In this document: one piece after another, positions 1-7,843 of the stretch
How the letters are laid out: every line of letters starts with the position of its first letter
Position numbering within the stretch: position 1 is the first letter of the stretch
DNA from: Candidatus Aquidulcis sp.
GTDB lineage: Bacteria; Chloroflexota; Anaerolineae; Anaerolineales; UBA4823
Assembly: GCA_020723385.1 (NCBI GenBank)
Contig: DYIZ01000052.1
Location: 1 to 37,289, forward strand
Direction: 5' to 3'
Length of the DNA stretch: 37,289 nucleotides
The notes under the pieces: model-generated
What the model saw: only the letters and a program-made list of their open reading frames with translations
What the model was told of the DNA's origin: nothing
The model's database searches: none
Made by a program: the position numbers and the translations under genes

Positions 1-50
1 CTTGCTTTTTTTCGCCGTTTTGAGCATCTACTAAGATATTTGCACAAAAC

Positions 51-593
51 TTACGTTAGTAAGTGCCCTGTTACATCGAGATCAGATAAACAATAAGTGC
101 TGACTGCCAATAAACTGCCCTCAGTATTAAAGGACTCATTCCCGCTATAGCAAGGCCAATACGGTGGTTTGGCAAAGTCATGGATGAGTTCCTGAGTATT
201 AATATCCCATAGGCTGACTTTCTCGCCTACAAGTGCAATCATTTTGCTGTCAGGACTAAAGACAATTGAAGGCCCGCTTCCATTACCGGCTTCTCCAAAT
301 GTAACGAAAAATCCAGGGTTATATCGTGGGGTTTTGATAGGTGCAAGCGTCAAGGTTGATGTACGAGAAGGTATTAAGGTTTTAGTAGGCTCAGGTGTTA
401 ATGTATTCGTCAAAGTCGGTGTTGGGGTCAAAGTCGAGGTAGAAGAAAGGGTTGGCGTTAGAAATGTCGCCGATGCAATTGGTATGAACGCCTGAATCGC
501 AGTTGCAGTTGTGGTTACCTGTTGCTTTGCAAACGAATTACATGCTGTTAGCAAGCATAAGAATAAAAATAGTAACAGACAATGGAATCTCAT
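51..593 (-). CDS. WD40-like lipoprotein, probably frameshifted at its C-terminus
   Basis: The 180-residue product starts with a lipoprotein signal peptide whose lipobox LLTAC puts the lipidated cysteine at residue 18. A Thr/Pro/Ser-rich linker follows (about residues 45-90), a style common in Chloroflexota surface lipoproteins. The rest resembles the first blades of a WD40 propeller: SPDSKMIALV then VSLWDINTQELI, and a second start at GSLLAVST. The frame stops at 51-53 in mid-propeller. A shifted frame on the same strand between about position 50 and the window edge reads ILVDAQNGEKKQ, a typical WD40 strand, so the gene is probably frameshifted and continues past position 1. It starts 45 bp after the stop of the NuoJ-like gene and has no clear Shine-Dalgarno site. 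It is more AT-rich than its neighbours. The function is unknown; extracellular binding is a guess. Confidence 0.6.
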   Translation of the reverse strand: MRFHCLLLFLFLCLLTACNSFAKQQVTTTATAIQAFIPIASATFLTPTLSSTSTLTPTPTLTNTLTPEPTKTLIPSRTSTLTLAPIKTPRYNPGFFVTFGEAGNGSGPSIVFSPDSKMIALVGEKVSLWDINTQELIHDFAKPPYWPCYSGNESFNTEGSLLAVSTYCLSDLDVTGHLLT

Positions 594-638
594 AATCTAA
601 TGTCCACAGGGCGACGCTCCGATTTGCTCAACATTAGA

Positions 639-1280
639 TTAATCGAGGATGTCATCGTTGGAAACTGGTGTTTCCTCGGGGATTTCAGCTTCCAGCGGGG
701 CCGAATCGTCGTTGCCGATGAGGTAAGTATCCGCCGGTTGGAGATCATCCGGCGCGGCGGGCTGGCGGCCCATCACCTCCGTGAGAGTATTCAACCCGGA
801 GCGGGGACGCGTCCGCCCTTCGGCCAGCAGCCCCAGGAGGCCCATCACACCCGACGAGATCAGCACGATCTGCACCCACACATCCAGGGCGCGGTTCTGC
901 CAGAGCACGTTTTCCAGGGAAATATCGGCTGCCGGGGCTTCCCGCCCGATCAGCGGCAGCGCCATCGCCGCCAGGATCACAGCGGCCAGCAGCGAGAAAA
1001 GACCCGCCAGCGGCTTGGGGAGCATGGAGATGAGATCGCGGGCGTCATCCCCCACCACGCTGATGGCGTACACCATGAGCACGGTGACCAGCCCCGCTCC
1101 AACGCTCAACTCGATCACCGCGACCTGATACGCGCCCAGCAGGTAGAGCATAATCGCCGTAAGCGCACTAACAGCCGCCAGCCACAGCGTGGCCGACAGG
1201 ATGCGCGTGGCAATCATCGCCCGGTAGGCGCAAAAGACGGCGCTGAGCGCCAAAAAGCCATAGAGAAACAATTCAATCAT
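639..1280 (-). CDS. NuoJ/MbhD-like integral membrane subunit (orphan)
   Basis: This 213-residue protein has five hydrophobic stretches. Its best-conserved part (about residues 28-75) resembles the MbhD/DUF4040 or NuoJ (ND6) core: LYLLGAYQVAVIELSVGAGL followed by VTVLMVYAIS. Such proteins are antiporter-like or quinone-site membrane subunits of complex I, group 4 hydrogenases or Mrp antiporters. The last 60 or so residues are hydrophilic and acidic. An ATG at 1280 has AAGGAG ten bases upstream; a TTG one codon earlier is also possible. No other complex I, Mrp or hydrogenase gene is adjacent within the window: the next gene downstream is a lipoprotein and the upstream gene is divergent. The choice between NuoJ and MbhD is uncertain. 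Confidence 0.6.
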   Translation of the reverse strand: MIELFLYGFLALSAVFCAYRAMIATRILSATLWLAAVSALTAIMLYLLGAYQVAVIELSVGAGLVTVLMVYAISVVGDDARDLISMLPKPLAGLFSLLAAVILAAMALPLIGREAPAADISLENVLWQNRALDVWVQIVLISSGVMGLLGLLAEGRTRPRSGLNTLTEVMGRQPAAPDDLQPADTYLIGNDDSAPLEAEIPEETPVSNDDILD

Positions 1281-1460
1281 CAAAATTCGGCTCCTTGATT
1301 GTGCATTTTATCACAATCCGCCAGAATTGGGAGGACGATTTTCACCGCCTTTCATTTTTCTCAGGAAATCCCACCAAAATACTCATATTTATCTAATATT
1401 AATACTTTATAGTTGACTTATGCCCCGTTCCGGTGAAAGCAAAAAATGCTAATTGATTGT

Positions 1461-1490
1461 TTAGCATAAACCAGCCAGTTCTGCCATAAT
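1461..1490 (+). promoter_or_regulatory. possible sigma70-type promoter for the gene at 1518
   Basis: TTAGCA (1461-1466) lies 18 bp from CATAAT (1485-1490), upstream of a ribosome-binding site GGAGG (1505-1509) and a GTG start at 1518. The matches to consensus are partial, and the call rests only on spacing and position in an AT-rich divergent region. Confidence 0.25.
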
Positions 1491-1517
1491 CATGTCCTTT
1501 ACGAGGAGGAAAACGAA

Positions 1518-1943
1518 GTGGAAATAAGTATGGCAAGTGTCAAGGGCCTGGGTACCCGAGAAAATCCATGGATTTTAAAAACGCCTAGCGGGTCATCGGA
1601 ATTCATGATGTTTCGCGACGAGACTCTGGAACCGCCGGCATTGGTTTGTTTGGTGGGCAAGACCGAGCTGCGCTACCATCTGCGCTGCCTGACTGATCTG
1701 CACGCGATGCTCAAAGCTCATGGCGATTGGATGCTGCTCGGCAGCGCTGATGAGCAAAAGCCAGCCGCAGAAGGAACTGTCGAAGCGTGGGCGCGTTCGC
1801 CCCAAAACCCGGTCGGCGGCTGGTATGGCCTGAAGAAGGGCTTACGCGGCCGGTTCGCGATGTATGTGCCGCCTGTCATGGAGGTTATGGGGCTAGCCGA
1901 AGTCGAGCACAATCCGAAAAATAATCGTATACGAGCGCGATAG
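1518..1943 (+). CDS. conserved hypothetical protein, 141 aa
   Basis: This is a soluble single-domain protein without signal peptide or membrane segment. The sequence is rich in conserved-looking blocks: GTRENPWILKTPSGSSEF near the N-terminus, a central HAMLKAHGDWMLLGSADEQK block, and EAWARSPQNPVGGWYGLKKG followed by RGRFAMYVPP. The pattern is familiar to me as a small uncharacterised family (possibly DUF6855), but that assignment is from memory and unverified. The start chosen is GTG at 1518 because GGAGG lies eight bases upstream; an in-frame ATG at 1530 lacks such a site. It is transcribed toward the HtrA-like protease gene 45 bp downstream. No function is proposed. Confidence 0.75.
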   Translation: MEISMASVKGLGTRENPWILKTPSGSSEFMMFRDETLEPPALVCLVGKTELRYHLRCLTDLHAMLKAHGDWMLLGSADEQKPAAEGTVEAWARSPQNPVGGWYGLKKGLRGRFAMYVPPVMEVMGLAEVEHNPKNNRIRAR

Positions 1944-1988
1944 CTGTTCGCATTCACTCACAACTGATATCCCGGTGGATTATAACGC

Positions 1989-2864
1989 TTGTTACCTTTG
2001 ATTTCAAAAAACATGATTGAAGCACCGATTTCCCGATTTGAGATTTGGCTCCGCCGCCTGCGGCTTTTGATTGCGAGTGTGCGCCGCCTGACGCGCCGCG
2101 CTGCGCCGTTCGTATTTGGAATGCTGGCAGCATTGTTGGCGCTCTTTCTTTATAACATCATCAACCCCCCACCCAGCCCGTTAACCGAACGGGATGTGGC
2201 TAATTCGGTCGCCCAGGCGATGGCTTCCGCCACTCCCCTGCCGGCCTATTCGGCGCGTGTCTATCAGGCTATTCAACCCTCCCTGGTTTTGATTCAAACC
2301 GAGGGCGTTGACGAGAATGGCGAAGCCCAGCACGGTTTAGGTAGCGGCGTCATCATTGACGATGTCGGGGACATATTGACCAGCTTACACGTTGTTGCAA
2401 ATGCCACCGACATCCATCTGCTGTTCGCGGATGGCACTGAGGCAAAGGGGCAAATCCTGGTCGAACAGCCGGAAAATGATATTGCCGTTCTCCAATCCAG
2501 CAAATTGCCAACGGTGCTCGTACCAGCAACGCTGGGCAACCCGGGCGCTATGAGCGTCGGCGATGAAGCATTCGTCGTCGGCAACCCGTTCGGTTTGTAC
2601 GGCTCGATGAGCGCCGGGGTGATCTCCGGTTTCGACCGTTCATTTCATCCGCCGGACAGCGAGCAGGTACTGGATGGATTGATCCAGATAGATGCAGCAG
2701 TAAACCCAGGCAACTCTGGCGGGCCGCTGCTCAATCGCTACGGTCAGGTGATCGGGATCGTCACCGGGATTGTAAATCCAACCGATCAGGATGTTTTTAT
2801 TGGCATCGGATTTGCGGTGCCGATTACGATTGCGGCTGCCGGAGCCGGTTTACCGCCGTATTGA
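1989..2864 (+). CDS. membrane-anchored trypsin-like serine protease (HtrA/DegP type, S1C)
   Basis: The protein has a basic N-terminus, one transmembrane anchor at about residues 40-57, and an S1C protease domain. The catalytic triad is visible: His134 in TSLHVV, Asp164 in ENDIAVL and Ser243 in NPGNSGGPLL. The fold should face outward and degrade or sense misfolded envelope proteins. At 291 residues it ends right after the protease domain, so the C-terminal PDZ domain usual in DegP/DegS is absent. The start is uncertain: TTG at 1989 has only a weak GGTGG upstream, and ATG at 2013 has no obvious site; either keeps the anchor. A repeat-rich spacer of 124 bp separates it from the moxR operon in the same direction. 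Confidence 0.88.
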   Translation: MLPLISKNMIEAPISRFEIWLRRLRLLIASVRRLTRRAAPFVFGMLAALLALFLYNIINPPPSPLTERDVANSVAQAMASATPLPAYSARVYQAIQPSLVLIQTEGVDENGEAQHGLGSGVIIDDVGDILTSLHVVANATDIHLLFADGTEAKGQILVEQPENDIAVLQSSKLPTVLVPATLGNPGAMSVGDEAFVVGNPFGLYGSMSAGVISGFDRSFHPPDSEQVLDGLIQIDAAVNPGNSGGPLLNRYGQVIGIVTGIVNPTDQDVFIGIGFAVPITIAAAGAGLPPY

Positions 2865-2970
2865 CAGTAATCAGTGAGCAGTGAGCAGTTATCAGTAAGC
2901 AATTGTGGAAAACAATCCGTCAACTGATTACTGGTCACATATCATAGGTAACTGATTACGGATTACTGAT
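2865..2970. repeat. intergenic palindromic repeat built from CAGTAATCAGT-type units
   Basis: CAGTAATCAGT (2865-2875) is matched by its perfect reverse complement at 2923-2933. Degenerate copies of the same unit lie at about 2878-2899 and 2951-2970, and a small inner hairpin pairs ATTGT (2902-2906) with ACAAT (2912-2916). It fills nearly the whole gap between the protease and moxR. It could fold as RNA and affect read-through. Confidence 0.7.
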
Positions 2971-2988
2971 TTTGCAGGAGAATACCTA

Positions 2989-3999
2989 ATGATACAAGAC
3001 AAATCCCCCGAAAACAGAAAACCGATGGAGAAGGTCTTATACGAGGTCAAGAAAGTGATCGTCGGGCAGGATCATCTGCTCGAACGGTTGGTGGTAGCGC
3101 TGCTGGCACGCGGGCACATCCTGGTCGAGGGCGTGCCGGGGCTGGCGAAGACGATGGCCATCAAAACCCTGGCGGATGCGATTGGCGGCGAGTTCAAACG
3201 TATCCAATTCACGCCCGATCTCGTCCCGGCTGATCTGATCGGCACGCGCATCTATAATCAGAAGACTGGCGAATTCAATACTTCGCTCGGCCCGGTGTTC
3301 ACCAATCTGCTGCTGGCCGACGAGATCAACCGCGCCCCGGCGAAGGTGCAAAGCGCGCTGCTCGAAGTAATGCAGGAGCGGCAGGTGACCATCGGGCGGG
3401 AGACTTTTCGGGTGCCGAGTCCCTTTCTCGTGCTGGCGACCCAAAATCCCATCGAGACCGAGGGCACTTATCCCCTGCCCGAAGCCCAGGTAGACCGGTT
3501 CATGCTCAAGGTGCTGGTCGGTTATCCCAATTCGACGGAAGAATTCGTCATCGTCGAGCGCATGACCAGCGCTCTGCAAGCGGTTCAAAAAGTGCTGACG
3601 ACGGAGCAATTATTGGGTTTGCAGCAAGAAGCGGATCGTGTCTATGTGGACCCGGCGATCATCCAGTATGCAGTGCGGATGGTCACGGCCACCCGTCAGC
3701 CGGGCGATTTCGGCCTGCCCGATCTGGCGAGTTACATCACATACGGCGCAAGCCCACGCGCTTCGATCAATCTGATCCTCACCGGGCGAGCGCTGGCTTT
3801 CGTACGCGGGCGCAATTACGTTCTGCCGCAGGATGTGCTGGATATGGCGCTGGACGTGATCCGGCATCGCCTGGTGCTCTCCTACGAGGCGCTCTCCGAT
3901 AATGTTTCGAGCGATGATCTGCTGAGTAAAATTCTCGACAATATCCCAATTCCGGTGGTGCCACTCCATGAACACGCCATCAGCCGCGCCAACGCCTGA
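2989..3999 (+). CDS. MoxR-family AAA+ ATPase
   Basis: This 336-residue AAA+ protein has Walker A GVPGLAKT (residues 48-55), Walker B LLLADE (107-112) followed by the MoxR hallmark INRAPAKVQSALLEVMQE, and sensor-1 ATQNP (150-154). The AAA lid follows to the C-terminus. MoxR ATPases act as chaperones that work with von Willebrand A proteins, often metal-dependent, in cofactor insertion or stress resistance. The context agrees: its end overlaps the DUF58 gene by 32 bp and two VWA genes follow. GCAGGAGAA (starting at 2974) serves as a ribosome-binding site for the ATG at 2989. Length and motifs are typical of the family. Confidence 0.95.
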   Translation: MIQDKSPENRKPMEKVLYEVKKVIVGQDHLLERLVVALLARGHILVEGVPGLAKTMAIKTLADAIGGEFKRIQFTPDLVPADLIGTRIYNQKTGEFNTSLGPVFTNLLLADEINRAPAKVQSALLEVMQERQVTIGRETFRVPSPFLVLATQNPIETEGTYPLPEAQVDRFMLKVLVGYPNSTEEFVIVERMTSALQAVQKVLTTEQLLGLQQEADRVYVDPAIIQYAVRMVTATRQPGDFGLPDLASYITYGASPRASINLILTGRALAFVRGRNYVLPQDVLDMALDVIRHRLVLSYEALSDNVSSDDLLSKILDNIPIPVVPLHEHAISRANA

Positions 4000-4954
4000 A
4001 CGGGCTGCGCCCGAACGGGCTGCACCCGTCCGAATTTTGCAGCGCCTCGATTGGAAAGTCATCCGCCGGTTGGATGGCATCCTGCAAGGAGACTATCGCA
4101 CGCTCTTCTACGGCTACGGGGTAGATTTCGCGGATCTACGGGAATACCAGCCGGAAGACGACATCCGTTATATTGACTGGAACGTCACGGCGCGCATGAA
4201 CACGCCTTACGTGCGCCAATATGTGGAAGACCGTGAAATCACAGCCTGGTTTCTGCTCGATCTCAGCCCATCCGTGGATTTCGGCACAGCGCAGGGTATG
4301 AAACGCTCGGTGCTGATAGATTTTGTCGGGACTCTAGCGCGGCTGTTGACTCGTCACGGCAACCGGATCGGGGCAATGTTCTACGGCGGCGGGCCACAAA
4401 AGACCGACGGAAGGCCAATTCAAGCCGGGAAAGGCCGTGTCACTGGCCGCATCGAGCACACAATCCCGGCGCGGGGCGGGCGAAACCAGGTGCTGCGCCT
4501 TGTCAACGATTTGCTCGACCAACCGCGATTACCGCGCGCTTCCTTCACCGATCTGACGCCTCTACTTGAAGGCGGGTTAAATGCGATCAAAAAACGCTCG
4601 CTGGTATTCATTGTGTCGGATTTCATCTGCGAACCGGGGTGGGATCGCCCATTGGCGTTGCTCAACCAGCGGCACGAAGTGATGGCAGTGCGTTTGTGGG
4701 ACCCGCGTGAGGTAGAACTGCCTGATATTGGTTTGATCGTCATGGAAGATGCGGAAACGGGCGAGCAAATGTACGTAGACACCCACGACCGGCGCTTCCG
4801 CCAGCGCTTTGCAGACGCACCTCACCGCCGCGAAGCGGCCCTAGACCAGTCGTTTAAGCACGCCGGTGTTGATGTGCTCTCGCTCTCGACCGAAGAGGAT
4901 TTGGTGCGCGCCATTGTGCGTTTTGCCACATTGAGACGGCAGCGGCGGCATTAG
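3968..4954 (+). CDS. DUF58 domain protein with VWA-like fold
   Basis: The protein (328 residues) carries the DUF58 signature: DLREYQPEDDIRYIDWNVTA (residues 56-75) then VRQYVEDRE (82-90). A VWA-like segment LLDLSPSVDFG (96-106) comes next, and IVSDF around residue 218. No transmembrane segment is obvious, so it is probably cytosolic or membrane-associated. It starts inside the end of moxR (32-bp overlap), which implies translational coupling. DUF58 proteins nearly always accompany MoxR and are thought to be partners of the ATPase. A small oddity is the tandem duplication ERAAPERAAP at residues 11-20, which reflects a 15-bp repeat in the DNA. Confidence 0.92.
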   Translation: MNTPSAAPTPERAAPERAAPVRILQRLDWKVIRRLDGILQGDYRTLFYGYGVDFADLREYQPEDDIRYIDWNVTARMNTPYVRQYVEDREITAWFLLDLSPSVDFGTAQGMKRSVLIDFVGTLARLLTRHGNRIGAMFYGGGPQKTDGRPIQAGKGRVTGRIEHTIPARGGRNQVLRLVNDLLDQPRLPRASFTDLTPLLEGGLNAIKKRSLVFIVSDFICEPGWDRPLALLNQRHEVMAVRLWDPREVELPDIGLIVMEDAETGEQMYVDTHDRRFRQRFADAPHRREAALDQSFKHAGVDVLSLSTEEDLVRAIVRFATLRRQRRH

Positions 4955-4972
4955 CCAGGAAACGACAATCAT

Positions 4973-5995
4973 ATGCCTATGACATTCATCTGGCCTTCGA
5001 TGCTTTTCCTTCTGGCGCTGATTCCATTGTTCATCGTGTTTTATATATTGATGCAGATCCACCGGCGCCGGTTGACAGCGAATTTCAGCCGCCTGGGGTT
5101 CGCACCCGGCGGGGGAGGACGCAAGCCCGGAGTGCGCCGCCATTTGCCGCAAATTTTCTTCCTGGCCGGGCTGGCAGTCCTCATCGTAGCGCTGGCGCGC
5201 CCGCGGACGGTCGTAGGTTTGCCGGTCGTCCAGGGCACTGTCATCCTGGCTTTTGACGTGTCTGGGAGTATGGCCGCCGACGATATGAAGCCGACGCGTA
5301 TGAACGCAGCTAAAGCCGCCGCTCAACAATTCGTCGAACGCCAGCCCACCAGCGTTCAGATTGGCGTTGTCGCTTTCAGTGATGGCGGGTTCGCGGTGCA
5401 AGCTCCCACCGACGACCGGGATGCGATCCTGGCCGCAATCGGACGGCTAACGCCGGAGCGCAGCACATCCATTGGGCAGGGCATTCTGGCCTCACTCAAC
5501 ACAATCGCGGCCAGCCTGGGGCAAAATACGACATCGCCAGATTTTCAAACGGATGGCGATACCGCCGAACCACCTGCCCCAACGCCTGTCCCGCCCGGGA
5601 CGCACGCGCCGGCAATCATCATCCTGCTTTCCGATGGTGAGAACACCGCCTCCCCTGGCCCCCTCGAAGCGGCGCAAACTGCCGCTGAGCGCGGCGTCCG
5701 CATATACACCATTGGCGTCGGCAGTCCCGCGGGAGCCTTGTTAAACGTGGAGGGATTTTCGATCCACACTCAGCTCGACGAAGCCATGCTGCAACAAATC
5801 GCCTTGTTCACGGATGGCGCCTATTACAATGCGGAAAATGAACAAGATTTACAGGCTATTTATGGGAATCTCAATCCACAGTTGGTGATCAAGCAGGAAG
5901 AGACTGAGGTGACTTCCCTTTTCGCAGGCGCGAGCATACTCGTTTTGTTAATCGGGGGCGCATTATCGTTCTTGTGGTTTGGACGATTGCCGTAA
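4973..5995 (+). CDS. VWA domain membrane protein (BatA-like)
   Basis: The protein (340 residues) has two N-terminal hydrophobic helices (about 6-27 and 58-76), a VWA domain and a C-terminal helix (about 315-337). The metal-ion-dependent adhesion site motif DVSGS is at residues 95-99, followed by QIGVVAFSD and LSDGENT for the other metal ligands. This topology matches BatA of the Bat aerotolerance-type operons, with the VWA domain outside the membrane. A Pro/Thr-rich loop (AEPPAPTPVPPGTHAP) interrupts the VWA domain. It lies 18 bp after the DUF58 gene, and AGGA at 4957-4960 is the only upstream ribosome-binding candidate. The binding partner is unknown. Confidence 0.9.
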   Translation: MPMTFIWPSMLFLLALIPLFIVFYILMQIHRRRLTANFSRLGFAPGGGGRKPGVRRHLPQIFFLAGLAVLIVALARPRTVVGLPVVQGTVILAFDVSGSMAADDMKPTRMNAAKAAAQQFVERQPTSVQIGVVAFSDGGFAVQAPTDDRDAILAAIGRLTPERSTSIGQGILASLNTIAASLGQNTTSPDFQTDGDTAEPPAPTPVPPGTHAPAIIILLSDGENTASPGPLEAAQTAAERGVRIYTIGVGSPAGALLNVEGFSIHTQLDEAMLQQIALFTDGAYYNAENEQDLQAIYGNLNPQLVIKQEETEVTSLFAGASILVLLIGGALSFLWFGRLP

Positions 5996-6031
5996 AGAAA
6001 CATAGCGACAATCGTACATGGAGGTATTCGC

Positions 6032-7081
6032 ATGAACATGCAATGGCCCGCAACGCTTCTTTTGTTAGGATTAGTCCCTTTGATCGTCGCCGCGTATCTC
6101 TGGATGCTGAGGCGGCGCAGGCGATACACGATTCGCTTCTCGAGTCTGGCTCTGGTGCGCGAAGCATTGCCTCATCAATCCCGCTTGCGCCGGCATCTGC
6201 CTTTTGCCCTGTTCCTCAGCGGTCTGACCAGTCTTATTTTTGCGATGGGCCGTCCAACGGCGACCGTGAATGTCCCCACCGGCCAAACCGTGATCATCCT
6301 GGCGATTGATGTCTCGCGCAGTATGCGCGCAACCGATATCCCGCCCAGCCGGTTACAAGCCGCCAAGGCGGCCGCGCTGTCGTTTGTTCAGCGCCAGGAA
6401 GCCAACGTACAAATCGGCATCGTCGCCTTTGCGGGTTTTGCTGAATTGATCCAAACACCCACCAACGATCAAGAAGCGCTGGAAACCGCCATCGAGAGTC
6501 TGACTTTGGCCCGCCGGACAGCCATCGGCAGCGGCTTACTCGCTTCGCTGGATGCGATCGCCCAAATCAACAAGAGCGTTGCCCCAATCGGATCGGGGAC
6601 ATCCTCCGAGACTGAGCCAACCCCGGTTCCCGAGGGGGCCTATATACCCGATATCGTCGTCTTACTGACGGATGGGGTCAGCAACTCCGGCCCGATGCCG
6701 TTGGTCGCCGCCCAGGCGGCTGTTGACCGAGGCGTTCGGGTATACACCATTGGGTTTGGTACGGACAATGGGACAATGCCAGGCGATCCACAACAGCCCC
6801 AAGGAGGCGACTACTACTTTGGAGGCGGCGGGCAAGATTTTGGCGGTGGATACCGCATGGGAATTGACGAGGAAACTTTGAAGCAAATCGCTACGCTGAC
6901 CGGCGGCGAGTATTATTCAGCAACTTCTGCGGGCGAGCTTCAAAGCGTTTTCCAGAAACTCCCCACCTATTTCACACTCAAACAGGAATTTATGGAAATC
7001 AGCGTCGCTTTCACCGCTATCGGAGCGCTGCTGGCCGCATTAGCAATCGGCCTCTCACTGATCTGGCGTCCGCTGCCTTAG
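6032..7081 (+). CDS. VWA domain membrane protein, paralogue of the preceding gene
   Basis: The 349-residue product has the same layout as its neighbour: two N-terminal helices, a VWA domain with MIDAS motif DVSRS (residues 93-97), QIGIVAFAG and LTDGVSNSG, and a final membrane helix. It is clearly a tandem duplicate that diverged, with S/R changes near the metal site. It has a distinct Gly-rich insert (GGDYYFGGGGQDFGGG) late in the VWA domain. GGAGG at 6020-6024 lies seven bases before the ATG. It is the last large gene of the moxR operon. A third component usual in Bat operons (BatC/BatD, TPR) is absent here. Confidence 0.9.
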   Translation: MNMQWPATLLLLGLVPLIVAAYLWMLRRRRRYTIRFSSLALVREALPHQSRLRRHLPFALFLSGLTSLIFAMGRPTATVNVPTGQTVIILAIDVSRSMRATDIPPSRLQAAKAAALSFVQRQEANVQIGIVAFAGFAELIQTPTNDQEALETAIESLTLARRTAIGSGLLASLDAIAQINKSVAPIGSGTSSETEPTPVPEGAYIPDIVVLLTDGVSNSGPMPLVAAQAAVDRGVRVYTIGFGTDNGTMPGDPQQPQGGDYYFGGGGQDFGGGYRMGIDEETLKQIATLTGGEYYSATSAGELQSVFQKLPTYFTLKQEFMEISVAFTAIGALLAALAIGLSLIWRPLP

Positions 7082-7103
7082 CGCCTCATTCAACGGAGAC
7101 CCT

Positions 7104-7154
7104 ATGGACAAATTTGACTTCCGATTGCTGAAGGAAGCGTATGAGCAAAAATAG
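7104..7154 (+). other. possible 16-residue peptide ORF or remnant
   Basis: An ATG at 7104 preceded by GGAG (7095-7098) opens a 16-codon frame reading MDKFDFRLLKEAYEQK before TAG. It lies between the last VWA gene and the terminator. It may be a truncated gene start, a small peptide or chance. Confidence 0.25.
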
Positions 7155-7187
7155 GTAACCGAAAGGGGAACTCATCAGTCCGCCAGC

Positions 7188-7233
7188 AATAGAAAGACTC
7201 CCGGAGTTTTGAAACACCGGGAGTCTTTCTATT
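7188..7233. terminator. bidirectional intrinsic terminator
   Basis: A perfect 17-bp inverted repeat pairs 7188-7204 with 7217-7233, around a 12-base loop. The stem core is ACTCCCGG and both outer flanks are A/T-rich (AATAGAAAG and CTTTCTATT), so it can work on both strands. It sits between the convergent VWA gene and the gene at 7251-7589. Confidence 0.88.
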
Positions 7234-7250
7234 GTGGGCAGAGTAATGCG

Positions 7251-7589
7251 CTACAAACCGCGGTCTTTGTATCCCTGGTAGATTTTATCCTCCATGATCC
7301 AGGTAGCGAGACTTGTTACCAGGCCGCCCGCGAGACAAACCAATGCGACGAAGCCCAGTTCGAGGGCCAATAGGGCTAACCGGGAAAGATTGATGGCAGC
7401 TAAACCCGCCTGCCCACCCCAAATCGGTTTAGCCCAGCCCAAAAGTGTGACCAAACCGAGAAGAATGAATAAGACGCCCCCGAAAATAACGATGCCATAC
7501 CACACAATAAAGTGACGCAGGCCTTTTTCGCGGATCTTTTCCCATTGGGCAATATCGTTCGGCGTCCAATCGAACAGCTTTTTGATCAT
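7251..7589 (-). CDS. small two-helix membrane protein, unknown
   Basis: The 112-residue product begins with a charged amphipathic segment (WTPNDIAQWEKIREKGLRHF), then has two long hydrophobic helices at about residues 28-51 and 68-92. It ends with a charged tail (EDKIYQGYKDRGL). No catalytic motif is visible and I do not recognise a family. It stands alone on the minus strand: its end faces the shared terminator at 7188-7233, and its start faces the giant gene at 7844 across a 254-bp divergent region. The initiation codon ATG at 7587-7589 has a weak GGAG at about 7597-7600. Confidence 0.72.
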   Translation of the reverse strand: MIKKLFDWTPNDIAQWEKIREKGLRHFIVWYGIVIFGGVLFILLGLVTLLGWAKPIWGGQAGLAAINLSRLALLALELGFVALVCLAGGLVTSLATWIMEDKIYQGYKDRGL

Positions 7590-7774
7590 AGGCTAATCTC
7601 CAATGTGTTGGTGATCGTGGTGCATTCAATCCGATTTTACCTCTACCTGCCACGTTGCCTGACATGCCGTGAGGTTATAGCGCTGCCTGCGAGACTCGTC
7701 ACAAGCGGCTGTTCGTGTTTTGCGAAATTTTGTTTGCAATTGTGATAGCACCTGCTAAATTGCCCGTGGAGATA

Positions 7775-7804
7775 TTGCCCTTCTTTGCCCAAAACTTGTA
7801 GAAT
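7775..7804 (+). promoter_or_regulatory. possible sigma70-type promoter for the giant secreted protein
   Basis: TTGCCC (7775-7780) is separated by 18 bp from TAGAAT (7799-7804). The predicted start of transcription near 7811 leaves a leader of about 33 bases with GGAGG at 7834-7838. Consensus matches are 4/6 and 5/6. Confidence 0.35.
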
Positions 7805-7843
7805 CCAGGCTGAACTCAGACATCACTTACTTAGGAGGAAAAG

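Noticed and set aside
582-1298. Long plus-strand frame (238 residues) opposite the NuoJ-like gene
   Set aside because: It is rich in Arg, His and Gln with no motif and is the antisense of a well-supported membrane protein.
3037-3609. 190-residue minus-strand frame over moxR
   Set aside because: It mirrors a conserved AAA+ domain, has no family features and no ribosome-binding site; it follows from the codon bias.
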